A stretch of 64,000 bases of DNA from Diabrotica undecimpunctata (GCF_040954645.1 NC_092803.1:78840263-78904262); one strand, 5' to 3'; counted from the stretch's first letter, positions 12,395-22,814 are shown. Translations and numbers: made by a program. Notes: generated by a model from the sequence alone, not told the origin.

Positions 12395-13129
12395 AATTTG
12401 ATGACACAACTGGAAATACATGTTAACTAATTCGTTGAAGAATTTCTGATTAAGAAGCATTTAAATTATTTGTTTGGTTTATGTAATTTGCAATTTTCAT
12501 AACCAATTCAAAATCTAAATATTTGTTTATAAAAGAACAAATAGCTTATTTCCATAGAAAAAATTTCCATATTTTAAAAACTGACCAATCTCAAAAATTT
12601 TCTTCTTACAATTCAATATCTTAACATTGGGGCTAGTCAATACAGCAAATCTTAACTGGTGGCCAAATAATCCTCTCATAGCTTTTGTGGCTTTCGAAAA
12701 TAATTTAGATTTTAATTTCAAAATTGGCATAATTTTGGTGTTAAAGCTTGGGGTAAATATCGTCAAGAATTTTCACTTTGTTTTATAATGTTCATGCTAA
12801 ACATCTGTTTGGTTCCGAGTAACTGTGGGTGCAAAAACGTTAGCCTCCCAAGTTTTGCGGTTTAGGAATCGGAGCTCAGTATCTAAGAAGGATTAAGTGA
12901 ATACACTTTCACTGTCGCGTGGATTTACTTCGTCGACTTATAATTAAAAAGTTTTCATGAAAATTGTTTGCTAGTTAGGGTTAAACGGAATTTAAGCGTT
13001 GAGTTTTTCTTATCAAGTTACCTTAAAGTTTCAGCAGTTTTCGCCAGAAGTTCAGATTTAGGTCATTTGATAAATAATAATCTTATTTCTCATTAGAAAT
13101 AATACTTTTTGACGTGTATATTATAAAGA

Positions 13130-13130
<1 letters not shown>
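12395..13130. other. No gene recognised
   Basis: AT-rich interval before the (TA)n arrays. An open frame at 12527-12766 on the minus strand has no recognised motif. Confidence 0.35.

Positions 13131-13133
<3 letters not shown>

Positions 13134-13215
<82 letters not shown>
13134..13215. repeat. (TA)n microsatellite
   Basis: About 80 bp of TA dinucleotides, followed by an imperfect TATTATATTATC extension. Open frames across it are artefacts of the alternating repeat. Confidence 0.95.
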
Positions 13216-13221
<6 letters not shown>

Positions 13222-13351
13222 TATATTATCTATATATATATAATCGTCAAAAAATGCCGGCCACATCGTTATAATAAAGTAATTTTAAATATTTAATAAA
13301 GGCTTTGTTTGCCACTTTTCCTCTGGTTGGGAGATGCGTTTGGTTTGTTTT

Positions 13352-13354
<3 letters not shown>

Positions 13355-13411
<57 letters not shown>
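13355..13411. repeat. (AT)n array interrupted by the errantivirus
   Basis: An AT run directly abuts the left LTR. It resumes at 20727 after the right LTR, so the retrovirus-like element was inserted inside this array. Confidence 0.9.
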
Positions 13412-13413
<2 letters not shown>

Positions 13414-13662
13414 TTATCGACCCATAAATTACGAACTAAGCTTTAATGAGGTAATGACCCAAGTCCAGTGAACTGAAGAACGCTGATTAAGACAACATAC
13501 GTTCCGAATGTTATACTTTTAATATTATATTTCTTTCTGTATAAAAATCATATTGTTAGTTAGTCTAGATTCTGCTTTTATCGTAGTAAAACCTATTGTT
13601 AGTATTTTGTGTTAAATAAATATTTTTTAAAAAATATAGTTTTGGAAAACTCAAATATATTT
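13412..13662 (+). repeat. 5' LTR of the errantivirus
   Basis: The 251-bp repeat begins AGTTATCGACCC and ends CAAATATATTT, matching 20476-20726. A TATA-box-like TATAAAA lies at 13540-13546 and a polyadenylation signal AATAAA at 13615-13620, so R is probably short and lies between them. The right end is uncertain by one base because the LTR end and the primer-binding site share a T. Confidence 0.93.
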
Positions 13663-13679
13663 GGCGCAGTCAGATTGGA
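13662..13679 (+). other. Primer-binding site
   Basis: TGGCGCAGTC directly after the 5' LTR is the sequence used by several gypsy-group elements to pair with the 3' end of a tRNA-Ser. Complementarity weakens after the first ten or so bases. This is where minus-strand DNA synthesis would start. Confidence 0.8.
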
Positions 13680-13875
13680 TGGTCAAACGGGCGTTAATGA
13701 ATATAACTCTCGGTTCGTTTCTACGATTTTTTGACCATTTGAACCATATTCGCGAAGTGAATTCCAGTTGGGCGAATTGAGTAACCTGACGAGAAGATTC
13801 GTACTTCTATACCGGAGGGACTTTCAAGTGAATATTGTGAGTGTCTCTAGATCCAGTTCCAAAGCAAGGTATTCC

Positions 13876-13904
13876 ATGGACAAGATCGCTACATTACTGT
13901 AAGT
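13876..13904 (+). promoter_or_regulatory. Leader ATG with 5' splice donor (short upstream ORF / Env start exon)
   Basis: An ATG at 13876 opens a frame of eight codons closed by a TAA at 13900-13902. That stop is made by the splice donor itself (GTAAGT, 13899-13904). On unspliced RNA the ATG therefore gives a tiny upstream ORF ending just before the gag ATG at 13911. If the donor is joined to the acceptor ending at 18833, the same ATG enters the env frame in phase. The exon contributes 23 nt, seven codons plus two bases. Confidence 0.7.
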
Positions 13905-13910
13905 GAATTA

Positions 13911-15131
13911 ATGTCATATAGAGAGCCTAATTTAACACTAGATACTGATTATTCAGAGAGTAGTAACTCAGATACAGATTCTGACTCAATTTTAACTAAT
14001 TTACATTTTAATAGTAATAATAAAATAATTTCAGAAATAATAAAATTAAATAATAAATTTAAAATGGCAGTTCCACAATTAAAGAAAGAATACTTAGATA
14101 TGATTCCAGATTTTGATGGAAATCATACATTACTTCCTAGATTTTTAGAAATTTGCGAAAAACTTGTAAATAAATTTTATAATGCTGCGGATGTAAATGA
14201 TTTTCAAAACGAATATTTGATGTCAAGTATAATAGCAAAAATAAAAGGCGAAGCCGCAATTAATATTTCTTCTTGTATTCTTAGAACTTGGCAGGATTTA
14301 AAAGACGCTTTGATAAATTCGTATTCAGATAAAAGAGATATTTATACTTTAAGCATAGAAATTTCAGATTTAAAACAAGGCAATGAATCCCCATTCGATT
14401 TTTATAACCGAATTCAACACCTATTAAATCATCAAATATCTGTTTTGTCCACAAAAACTGAACATATGGTTGAGATTAATATTCTCGGTAGCTTTTTCCG
14501 AAATTTAGCATTAAGAGTACTGTTACGCGGGTTAAAAGAACCTCTTGGAACCCTAATGCGTACAAAGAATCCCCCAGATTTAAATTCTGCATTAGGCATT
14601 CTGACAAACGATTTTCAAATATATCTCGAACAAAATAATTCTTCTCACAGTAAAAATCCCAAACTTTATCAAAATAATAATTATTCATCCAGGCCAAAAT
14701 CCAATTTCCGACAAAACCAACAAATTATACATCAACCACAAATTCAATACACACAAAGGAATCAATTTTCAACACAGAAAAACCCTATACATCCTCCGAA
14801 TTCTCAATATATGAGACAATCTTCTTTCCAAAATAATCCTAGCACAAGCAAAAATTCAAATTTTAATGGAAACAATGATGCTTTCAAGCCAAATCCGAAT
14901 AGAAAATTCCCAAACCCTACTCCAATGAGTACAACAACTAATAATACGTACAGACCAACACAAAACTTCCAAAATAGGACTCATTTCCGTAACCCCAATA
15001 ATTTTGCAAGCCAAAATAAAAATATTATCGCGGAAGAACTTTATAATATAGATAATATAGATTGTCCTGAAAGTTCATCCCAAGACCATTTTTTAGAGGA
15101 GCTAGCCTCGGAAGAAAACCACAGCATGTAG
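13911..15131 (+). CDS. gag: Gag polyprotein
   Basis: This is the structural protein that packages the RNA into particles. The 406-residue frame starts at an ATG seven bases after the upstream-ORF stop. An acidic Ser/Asp-rich start (residues 10-30) is followed by a capsid-like region (about 50-240), with the family-typical block PDFDGN, PRFLEICEKL near residues 67-85. The last third is very rich in Asn, Gln, Pro and Phe, with no CCHC zinc knuckle. RNA binding probably relies on the basic Asn/Arg-rich stretch. The frame overlaps pol by 61 nt. It is intact. Confidence 0.9.
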   Translation: MSYREPNLTLDTDYSESSNSDTDSDSILTNLHFNSNNKIISEIIKLNNKFKMAVPQLKKEYLDMIPDFDGNHTLLPRFLEICEKLVNKFYNAADVNDFQNEYLMSSIIAKIKGEAAINISSCILRTWQDLKDALINSYSDKRDIYTLSIEISDLKQGNESPFDFYNRIQHLLNHQISVLSTKTEHMVEINILGSFFRNLALRVLLRGLKEPLGTLMRTKNPPDLNSALGILTNDFQIYLEQNNSSHSKNPKLYQNNNYSSRPKSNFRQNQQIIHQPQIQYTQRNQFSTQKNPIHPPNSQYMRQSSFQNNPSTSKNSNFNGNNDAFKPNPNRKFPNPTPMSTTTNNTYRPTQNFQNRTHFRNPNNFASQNKNIIAEELYNIDNIDCPESSSQDHFLEELASEENHSM

Positions 15132-18100
15132 AGTTATTAAACTTAACTAACAAAGAATGCGAATTGCCGTACATAATTTTCCCTGAACATAATTTAAAAG
15201 TTTTAATAGATACCGGGAGCACTAAATCTTTTATTACACCAAAAATAGGTGACAAATATTTTAAAAATTCAATATACAAAAAACCATTTCAAATTTCTAC
15301 TGCTCTTGGAACAACCAAGGAAAATTTCTGTACCGTAATTCCTTCTTCGTCTATATTTAGGCATAAAAAGCCGCTAAAATTAAATTATCATATATTTAAG
15401 TTTCACGATTATTTCGATTGCTTATTAGGATTAGATAATTTAAAATTATTACAAGCAAATATTGATTTAGTAAATAATTTACTAAAAACACCTACTTGCT
15501 CAATTAAAATTTTCTATTATAGACCGGTCGCTGGCAGCACGAATTGTATAGTAGTGTCTCCACGTTCCGAACAAGTAAGTAGGTTAAACATAAAAAATAT
15601 AAAAAATGGTGACGTAATTGTACCTTATACAAAATTGGGAAAATTAGAAATTCCCCAATGTATTACAAGAGTTGTTAATAATGAAGCCCTATGCACTATT
15701 ACGAACTCATCAGAGTCCCATTTTAAAGTTGATTTAAGTTCACCAATGGAAGTTGAAAAGTTCGATGAATACGAACAAATAAATCATCCCAATCTTAATT
15801 ATATATATACCGAAAAATTTAAATTTGATATTTCGAAAATCCTTACCGAACATATGAATACCGAAGAGCGGAATTCCATTTTAAAACTAATAAGAGAATA
15901 TTCGGACATTTTTCATATTGAGGGCAACCAATTGTCTTTCACTAATAAAATAAAACATAATATAAAAACTTCTAACGAGATTCCAATATATTCTAAATCA
16001 TACAGATATCCGGAAATATATCGTAAAGAAGTCCAAAATCAAATCCAAGGCATGTTAAACCAAAATATCATCAGACCGTCTAGTTCTCCATGGTCCTCAC
16101 CGATTTGGGTGGTTCCTAAAAAACTCGATGCCTCCAACAAACCTAAATTTCGCGTTGTAGTTGACTACCGACGTTTAAATGCTATCACCTTAGGAGATAG
16201 ATATCCACTTCCAAATATTACTGATCTCTTGGACAAATTAGGGCGTTGTCAGTACTTTACCACGCTAGACTTAGCATCTGGGTTTCACCAGATAGAAATG
16301 GCAGAAGAAGACATCCCAAAAACCGCTTTCAACACCGAAAACGGGCATTATGAATTTTTAAGGATGCCATTTGGCCTTAGAAATGCTCCAGCTACATTCC
16401 AGAGGGTAATGGATAACATATTGAGAGGCATACAAAACGAAAAATGCCTTGTCTACCTAGATGATATTATAATATTCAGCACTAGCCTCCAAGAACATCT
16501 CATAAATTTAAGAGAAGTATTTCAGAGACTACGTGAATCCAACTTTAAGATACAGTTGGACAAATCTGAATTTTTAAAAAAAGAAGTGGCCTACTTAGGT
16601 CATATTGTCACTCCAGACGGAGTAAAGCCAAATCCAGAAAAAATAAAGGCTATAAAACACTTCCCAATACCTGCTACAACGAAACAATTAAAAGGATTCC
16701 TAGGACTATTGGGATACTATCGGAAATTTATTAAAGATTTTTCAAAAATTACAAAACCCTTAACAATGCGACTGAAGAAGAATAACGAAATAAATATTAA
16801 AGACGCAGATTATGTTGAATGCTTTAATATTTGTAAAGATCTTCTTACAAATGAACCTATTTTACAGTACCCTGACTTTACGAAACCATTTAATCTGACA
16901 ACAGATGCGAGTAACTTTGCAATAGGTGCAGTTTTAAGTCAAGGAAAAATAGGTTCTGATCTACCAATTGCTTATGCGAGTAGAACATTGAATGATTCAG
17001 AAATAAACTACTCTACGATCGAAAAGGAACTTCTCGCTATAGTTTGGGCTGTTAAATACTTCCGCCCATACATTTTTGGTCGTCGTGTGACTCTCGTGAC
17101 AGATCACAAGCCTCTTCAATGGCTATTTTCGTTAAAAGATCCTAGCTCAAAATTAGTTCGCTGGAGACTAAAACTCGAAGAGTATGACTATGAGATTGTT
17201 TATAAAAAAGGTGCTCTGAACACAAATAGTGATTGTCTATCAAGAATACGATTAAATGCAAATGAAACTCAAGACATAGAACCCGAAACTCCTCCAAATT
17301 TTTTCGACTATATAGAAAATTTTGATGAAACATTATTAGGAACCCCAAATAATGTAGATTCAGAGTCTTTGATTGTTGAACCCGATGAAATAATAAATGA
17401 CCAAGATGCCAATGATGAAGATTCCCATGATAGCGACGGTGTTACAATCCATACAAACAAAGAAAATCCGATTACAGGTATACCTATATCAGAAAGCTCG
17501 GTAAACACTGGAATTAATCAAATTATCATTTCTCAAGTTAATTACGAACCAGCAGCACCATCTATTATAAAACTTTATGATAAAAAACAAAGAATTCTTG
17601 TACAATTCTCAAAAAATGACACTGAACGCGATATAGTTAAATTTGTAAAAGAATATATAGCACCTAAAGTTAAATATCATTTGTACTTCGAAGATCCTAT
17701 ATATGAAATATTTAGTAACGTCATACAAAAATATTTCAAATCTTCGCAATTATCTCTTATTAAATGCACCAAGAAGCTAATTGATATTCCACCAAATGAA
17801 ATTGAGGAAATAATAAAAAATTATCACGAAGGAAAACAAAACCACAGAGGATTAGATGAAACAGAAAGTAGAATAAAGGCCTTATATTATTGGCCGAATC
17901 AAAGAGCATCTATCCAAACCTTCATAAATGATTGTGAAATTTGCCAATTAACAAAGTACGACAGGAAACCTGTCAAACCCATGTTCAATATAACACCTAC
18001 TGCAACTAAACCCTTCCAAATTGTACACCTAGATTCGATTACATTGGAAAATACAAAATTTTTAACTATAATAGATTCTTTTTCTAAATATGGTCAACTA

Positions 18101-18868
18101 TACAAAATAAATTCAGCTCAAGGCATTGAAGTAGCGAATGCATTAATCCGATATTTTACTCATCACTGCATACCAGAACAAATAATATCTGATAATGGAA
18201 CCGAATTAAAAAATTCAGTTGTCAAAGAACTGTTAGAGTTACACAAGGTAAAAGTACATTTTATAAGCTCTCAACATCCAGAGTCTAATGGAATTGCCGA
18301 GAGATTTCATTCTACGATCATTGAACACGTTAGACTACTAAATAATCAAAAAGAATATAAAAATGACCATATTGAACATAAAATAAATTATGCCTTACTA
18401 GCCTATAATAATAGCATCCATTCAGTAACAAAAATGAAACCATACGAGCTGATTACGGGACATATAGATAATAATTCTCCTTTTGATATCAATATCGAGC
18501 AACAAGTTTTAAATAATTATATTTCAAACCATAAAGAAAAGATGAAAATACTTTATTCTAATATCAATAAATCTTTACAAAACGTAAAAGAAAAAGTAAT
18601 CTCAAAAGCTAACGAAAAACGAGAAGAATTGCCTGAAATAATCCCCACTAAAATATTTGTGCGTAACAGACAATTCCAAGGTAAAACAAAAAATAAATAC
18701 AATGCTGAAGAAATAAGCAAAATTAATAAAAAAAGGAAAGCCGCGAAAATAGTTACTCGACATAAAAATACTGCCGAAAATATCCACTTTTCTAACGTCA
18801 AACGACCTAAAAGAAAACCTTACAAATTTTCAGGTTCCTCGCAATCGGATGCGCAGCAATCCAAATAA
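15071..18868 (+). CDS. pol: Pol polyprotein: protease, reverse transcriptase, RNase H, integrase
   Basis: Made by -1 frameshift from gag; the frame is open from 15071, with no ATG needed. Numbering from codon 15164, the protease Asp of LIDTGST is residue 16. The reverse transcriptase runs roughly 290-470, with RVVVDYRRLN, LDLASGFHQI and the catalytic YLDD at 431-434. RNase H has Asp581 in TTDAS and TDHKPLQWL. The integrase has an HHCC zinc finger around 885-930 (YHEG, NHRG, CEIC) and catalytic Asp957, Asp1010 and Glu1046. There are 35 residues between the last two, the canonical DD35E spacing. The C-terminus is Lys-rich. No stop or frameshift is seen, so the enzyme set appears functional. Confidence 0.95.
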   Translation, partial: KFIPRPFFRGASLGRKPQHVELLNLTNKECELPYIIFPEHNLKVLIDTGSTKSFITPKIGDKYFKNSIYKKPFQISTALGTTKENFCTVIPSSSIFRHKKPLKLNYHIFKFHDYFDCLLGLDNLKLLQANIDLVNNLLKTPTCSIKIFYYRPVAGSTNCIVVSPRSEQVSRLNIKNIKNGDVIVPYTKLGKLEIPQCITRVVNNEALCTITNSSESHFKVDLSSPMEVEKFDEYEQINHPNLNYIYTEKFKFDISKILTEHMNTEERNSILKLIREYSDIFHIEGNQLSFTNKIKHNIKTSNEIPIYSKSYRYPEIYRKEVQNQIQGMLNQNIIRPSSSPWSSPIWVVPKKLDASNKPKFRVVVDYRRLNAITLGDRYPLPNITDLLDKLGRCQYFTTLDLASGFHQIEMAEEDIPKTAFNTENGHYEFLRMPFGLRNAPATFQRVMDNILRGIQNEKCLVYLDDIIIFSTSLQEHLINLREVFQRLRESNFKIQLDKSEFLKKEVAYLGHIVTPDGVKPNPEKIKAIKHFPIPATTKQLKGFLGLLGYYRKFIKDFSKITKPLTMRLKKNNEINIKDADYVECFNICKDLLTNEPILQYPDFTKPFNLTTDASNFAIGAVLSQGKIGSDLPIAYASRTLNDSEINYSTIEKELLAIVWAVKYFRPYIFGRRVTLVTDHKPLQWLFSLKDPSSKLVRWRLKLEEYDYEIVYKKGALNTNSDCLSRIRLNANETQDIEPETPPNFFDYIENFDETLLGTPNNVDSESLIVEPDEIINDQDANDEDSHDSDGVTIHTNKENPITGIPISESSVNTGINQIIISQVNYEPAAPSIIKLYDKKQRILVQFSKNDTERDIVKFVKEYIAPKVKYHLYFEDPIYEIFSNVIQKYFKSSQLSLIKCTKKLIDIPPNEIEEIIKNYHEGKQNHRGLDETESRIKALYYWPNQRASIQTFINDCEICQLTKYDRKPVKPMFNITPTATKPFQIVHLDSITLENTKFLTIIDSFSKYGQLYKINSAQGIEVANALIRYFTHHCIPEQIISDNGTELKNSVVKELLELHKVKVHFISSQHPESNGIAERFHSTIIEHVRLLNNQKEYKNDHIEHKINYALLAYNNSIHSVTKMKPYELITGHIDNNSPFDINIEQQVLNNYISNHKEKMKILYSNINKSLQNVKEKVISKANEKREELPEIIPTKIFVRNRQFQGKTKNKYNAEEISKINKKRKAAKIVTRHKNTAENIHFSNVKRPKRKPYKFSGSSQSDAQQSK
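15089..15095 (+). promoter_or_regulatory. -1 ribosomal frameshift slippery site T_TTT_TTA
   Basis: In the gag frame the codons are CAT TTT TTA GAG, so the heptamer T TTT TTA fits the X_XXY_YYZ rule exactly. It lies in the 61-nt gag/pol overlap (15071-15131), and pol is in the -1 frame relative to gag. A small GAGG/CCTC stem can form immediately downstream (15096-15109). A stronger stimulatory structure was not established. Confidence 0.75.
18822..18833 (+). promoter_or_regulatory. Candidate 3' splice acceptor for env
   Basis: ACAAATTTTCAG ends at 18833, overlapping the 3' end of pol. A short pyrimidine tract precedes the CAG. Its phase matches the donor at 13899, and the exon it opens encodes hydrophobic residues expected of a signal peptide. 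Confidence 0.65.
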
Positions 18869-20466
18869 AAGATGTTACCCATAATCTAGGCATACTACCA
18901 ATCAAATTGGGACCTGCAAAACTTCAAAAATCTAGCCACACATTTGTCCATTATTACAATTTAAATCCGCTTTTAGAAGAATATGATAGCTTAAATATAC
19001 AATATGATCACTTGAAAAATAATCTTTCTAATTGTAAATTTTTTAATAACGAAACAAAAAATTATGTTAATCTAGCACAGTACGTCAAAAATAACATTGA
19101 GGAACAATTTGAAAATCTAAACATACATACAAAATTGCAAAGAAATAAAAGAGGTATAATCAATGGGTTCGGTTCAATTATTAAAGCTGTAACAGGAAAT
19201 TTAGATGCCGAAGATGGCGAAAAAATTAACTCAATACTAGAACACTTAAAGACGAATGAAGCAAACTTGCAAAGCCAAATCAATAACCAGTATTCGCTAA
19301 GTCACGAAATTATCAATAATTTTAATGAAACAATTCAAAACATACAAGAAAATGAAATTAATTTAAAATCAAAAATTTTGGCAATAAAAAATATAGTAGA
19401 CTTCCAAACAAATCTTGAAAACGTCAACTATTTAAAAGACATGTTTAACGAAATTATAATAACATACAACCTAATACTCAATACAATGGAAAATGTCCAA
19501 AATTCTATTACATTTTGTAAACTAAAAACATTACATCCTAGCATTATTAAGTCCAGTGAATTATATAATGAACTCCAAAAAATTTCATCACATTATAAAA
19601 CACAACTACCTTTTGAAGTAAAATATGAAAACATTTTAGATTTCGAAGCTATTTTACAAATAACATGTAAAATAGAAAAGAACCAAATACAATATTTTCT
19701 TTCAATTCCTATTAATTATGAATCTAGTTTCGACCTTTATAAATTATTACCAATCCCAACTAAAAGTAAGTCAGAATTTGTTATCATGTTACCAAACTCA
19801 AGATATTTATTAAAAAACGAAAAAATAACAATTCCTCTAAATGACATTTGTACTTATGGTAAGATCTTTCAATGTCCTGGTTATCTCCAAATCAACCACG
19901 AGCACTCATGTGAAGATGAAATTCTATTTCATGGCATCTCCACACACTGCCAATACTTAAAAGCGAAAATTCCATTAAACCATATCGAAATTATCCCAGA
20001 AATTAACCAATATTTAGCTGTCTTTCCTAAAGAAGAAAAAATACTCATTAAATGTGCAGAAGAGACGCAAATAAAAATCCTAAACGGAATTTATCTCATA
20101 GAGAACACACCATGTAAAATTATATTCCAGAATAAAGAGTTAACCTTTCAAGATGTCACATCAGGACAACCAATGATGATAAACGTACCACAATTAAATC
20201 TCGACATTCTTAAAATAGCACCAATGGAAATAACGTTAAATTCATTAAAACTTAAAGATATTCCAAATCATGAATTAAGACCCATATTACAAACTACGCC
20301 TGTGTATCACGTTCCAAGTATTTGGACAACACTATTGTACATTGGAATAATTATAACAATTATTGTTCTATTTAAAAAGAAAATAGCGAAAACAAAGAAA
20401 AACAATTCTACAAAGAAGGAAGAAGAAGGGCCAACAATCGAACTTCCACAACAGGCTTCGTTCTAG
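18834..20466 (+). CDS. env: Envelope glycoprotein (errantivirus Env, baculovirus F-like), second exon
   Basis: A class of membrane fusion protein. The frame is open from 18811, but no ATG precedes a mature-looking protein. An acceptor TTTTCAG ends at 18833, and joining it to the donor at 13899 keeps phase, giving 551 residues with a hydrophobic leader. A furin-type site RNKR ends at about residue 114 (nt 19152). It is followed by a glycine-rich, hydrophobic fusion-peptide-like start (GIINGFGSII), as in baculovirus F and insect errantivirus Env. A transmembrane helix lies near residues 502-520 (20316-20370), then a Lys-rich cytoplasmic tail. Cysteines cluster at 19850-20120. The stop codon abuts the polypurine tract. 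No break is seen. Confidence 0.88.
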
Positions 20467-20475
20467 GAGAGGAGG
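20465..20475 (+). other. Polypurine tract
   Basis: AGGAGAGGAGG lies directly before the 3' LTR (20476). It serves as the primer for plus-strand DNA synthesis. It overlaps the env stop codon. Confidence 0.92.
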
Positions 20476-20719
20476 AGTTATCGACCCATAAATTACGAAC
20501 TAAGCTTTAATGAGGTAATGACCCAAGTCCAGTGAACTGAAGAACGCTGATTAAGACAACATACGTTCCGAATGTTATACTTTTAATATTATATTTCTTT
20601 CTGTATAAAAATCATATTGTTAGTTAGTCTAGATTCTGCTTTTATCGTAGTAAAACCTATTGTTAGTATTTTGTGTTAAATAAATATTTTTTAAAAAATA
20701 TAGTTTTGGAAAACTCAAA

Positions 20720-20726
<7 letters not shown>
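20476..20726 (+). repeat. 3' LTR of the errantivirus
   Basis: 251 bp, no difference found by eye from 13412-13662. The AATAAA at 20679-20684 is the likely polyadenylation signal. Confidence 0.93.

Positions 20727-20772
<46 letters not shown>
20727..20772. repeat. (TA)n array, right half
   Basis: Continuation of the array at 13355-13411, split by the errantivirus insertion. Confidence 0.9.
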
Positions 20773-20773
<1 letters not shown>

Positions 20774-20959
20774 TTCCTTTAGAAATAAATATCATTTAAG
20801 AAAATTAGAGTGTACTTAAACGTAAGTGTTCTGAAAACGCTTTTTATAAGTGACAATTTTTACAGCAATTAAAATTTTTATTTTAAGATTAGTAAGATTA
20901 GTAACAAATAAGGTAAATAATGTTAGTAACAATTATTGGGAAAGAACATACAAGTAACG

Positions 20960-21112
20960 AACTACTAACGACAGCTCTCGACAAATTAATGCAGTTACAG
21001 TTATTTTTAATAAGTGACAAAGACGAGCCGCCACCCAAAGAAAGTGATAAAGCTACCATATTTTTCTTTTATAAGAAAGAAAGGCGAAAAGACTGCAACA
21101 ATTACAGGTAAA
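20960..21112 (+). pseudogene. Possible RTE-type LINE fragment
   Basis: A short open frame ends in FYKKERRKDCNNYR, close to the RT block FKKGDRxxCxNYRGI of RTE-like LINEs. It is cut off at 21112, where a minus-strand LINE relic begins. The upstream half of the frame shows no family motif. Confidence 0.4.
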
Positions 21113-21479
21113 TTTTTTTTTATTTATTTATCATCCAATGTTTATTGCAGTCTGTCTCATTACAAACAATGAGCAATATTTATAATTTATAACAAATTTT
21201 AATACAGATAAACATTACTGACACATATATGAGTATTACCAGACTAAAATAAAACAAATCAAGAAAAGATGTGGTTCGTAATATACCAAAGGGCATTACA
21301 GATCTGGGGCAGTACTTTCGATTGGAATCGAAAGTTTTTGTTGGTATTACTTGCTGTACCCCAGATTTGTGCTGCATATTGTTATACCGGTTTTAAAATA
21401 CATTTATATATCAGAAGTTTGTGCTTCAGGCTAAGATTTAATTTTTGACTCATGTACCAATACATTTTCCTGTAGATTA

Positions 21480-22620
21480 AGCTGAGTTGAAGGCGTTTCT
21501 TCTAGATGTGAATGCCCCAATTAAGTTTGATATCCAAATGGATTCCTAAGTATTTAACGACGGTATTAACTGGTAGTGGAGTGTTGTTTATAGAAACTGG
21601 TGGCGCGATACCTTTTTTTAAAGTAAACGTTATTTGTGTTGATATTAAACTGTTAACTTGGACTCGCCACAGTTTAAGCCAGGTCTCTAGTTTAAGTAGG
21701 TGATTTTGTAATACCTGAGATGCTTCAGTTGCTGTAGAATTTGAAGCCATGATAGCGGCATATGTAGCGATTGTTGTATTGGTCGTCGTTGGAAGATCTG
21801 ATGTGTGTATTAAGTAGAGGGTGGGTCCTAGTATGATTCCTTGTGGAACTCCGGAACAAATTGGAAACAGGTTAGTGATTTCCCCACCTCTTTTGACTTG
21901 AAAGAATCAATCTGTCAGGTATGATCTTAAAAGTGAACTTATGGGATGAGGAAATATGGATTTAATTTTGGAGATAAGACCTACATGCCAAACTTTGTGA
22001 ATGCTTGAGACACATCTAGATATGCAGTGCAGTAATTTTTTTATTTGAGAGAATTTCTGATAGTCTTTACCACCCTATGAATTTGCTCGATAGTACCATG
22101 CTGTTTCCTAAACCCAAACTGATAATTCGGTAGAACACTACTGTCATATAAAATAAGCTCTAGTCTTCTCAGAAAAAGCCATTCAAATACTTTGAATATA
22201 ATAGGCAACAAGCTAATTGGGCGGTATGAAGATACTTCCGTGTGATCCTTATTAGAATTTAAAATAAGAACAATTTAAGCAACTTTCCATTGGAGTGGAA
22301 AATAACGTGTTTTTATTATTGATTTAAGTATATAAGTAATTGAACTTACGCCTTCGTTGGGTAGATTTTTTAGTACTAAACTAGATATTAAGTCATATCC
22401 AGGTGACTTTTTAATTTCCAGATTATCAATTATTTCTTTGATTTCAGATTTCTTAACAGATTTAATAGGTGGATTGGTATGGTGTATTTACGACTTCATG
22501 GATAGCTTTCTCTACTTCAACTGAGACTTTCCTTTGATGCGGTTGAAATACCTCGCATAGATGATTTGCAAAAGTATATACTTTATCTATGTATATAAAG
22601 TATAGTTTTAGCCCAAGTGC
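21480..22620 (-). pseudogene. Decayed Jockey-like LINE reverse transcriptase
   Basis: On the minus strand, broken frames give a linker (EVFQPHQRK near 22550), a degraded WKVAQIVLILN region near 22290, KQHGTIEQIHR near 22090 (family GFRxxHST), SGVPQGIILGPTLY near 21850-21820 and a post-catalytic block LLKLETWLKLWRVQVN near 21680. KYLGIHLDIKLNW follows at 21560-21520. The order is that of a Jockey-clade RT. The FADD catalytic box appears degraded near 21770. Many stops. Confidence 0.7.
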
Positions 22621-22814
22621 CATTTTGTTTGCTGATTGTCATATTCAATTTGTTCGTTGTGTTTAAGTTTTTTTGTTAGTTTCCACAGCGAATAGTTTGT
22701 ATCATCTGCAGGTGAGATGTTCAATAAATATTTGTTGATTTCATTGTCTTTATATTGGATCAGTTTTCTTTTGAGTAGTCTGCCAGCTCTATTCAGATTT
22801 GATTTATCTTCTGT

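Larger units (their letters stand above)
13412..20726 (+). mobile_element. Complete errantivirus (Ty3/gypsy group, env-bearing insect endogenous retrovirus)
   Basis: All parts of a provirus are present in order: LTR, primer-binding site, gag, pol in the -1 frame, env, polypurine tract, LTR. The LTRs start AGTTA, as in insect errantiviruses, and compare as identical by eye over 251 bp. A four-base TATA flanks both ends (13408-13411 and 20727-20730), although the surrounding (TA)n makes the exact duplication ambiguous. No inactivating mutation was found in any of the three genes. Identical LTRs and intact frames imply a very recent insertion. Length is about 7.3 kb. Confidence 0.95.

Noticed and set aside
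12527..12766. Minus-strand open frame before the I-like relic
   Set aside because: Lies upstream of the recognised endonuclease start, but shows no ORF1 motif such as a zinc knuckle.
13114..13296. Open frames made of Ile-Tyr repeats (also at 40170-40463, 46328-46665, 47250-47539, 50290-50565)
   Set aside because: They are translations of (TA)n microsatellites, which lack stop codons in some frames; no coding evidence.
14476..14697. Minus-strand frame inside gag
   Set aside because: Shadow frame with no motif; gag is clearly on the plus strand.
18553..18801. Minus-strand hydrophobic frames opposite the pol C-terminus
   Set aside because: Complement of the Lys/Asn-rich integrase tail, which mimics membrane protein composition.
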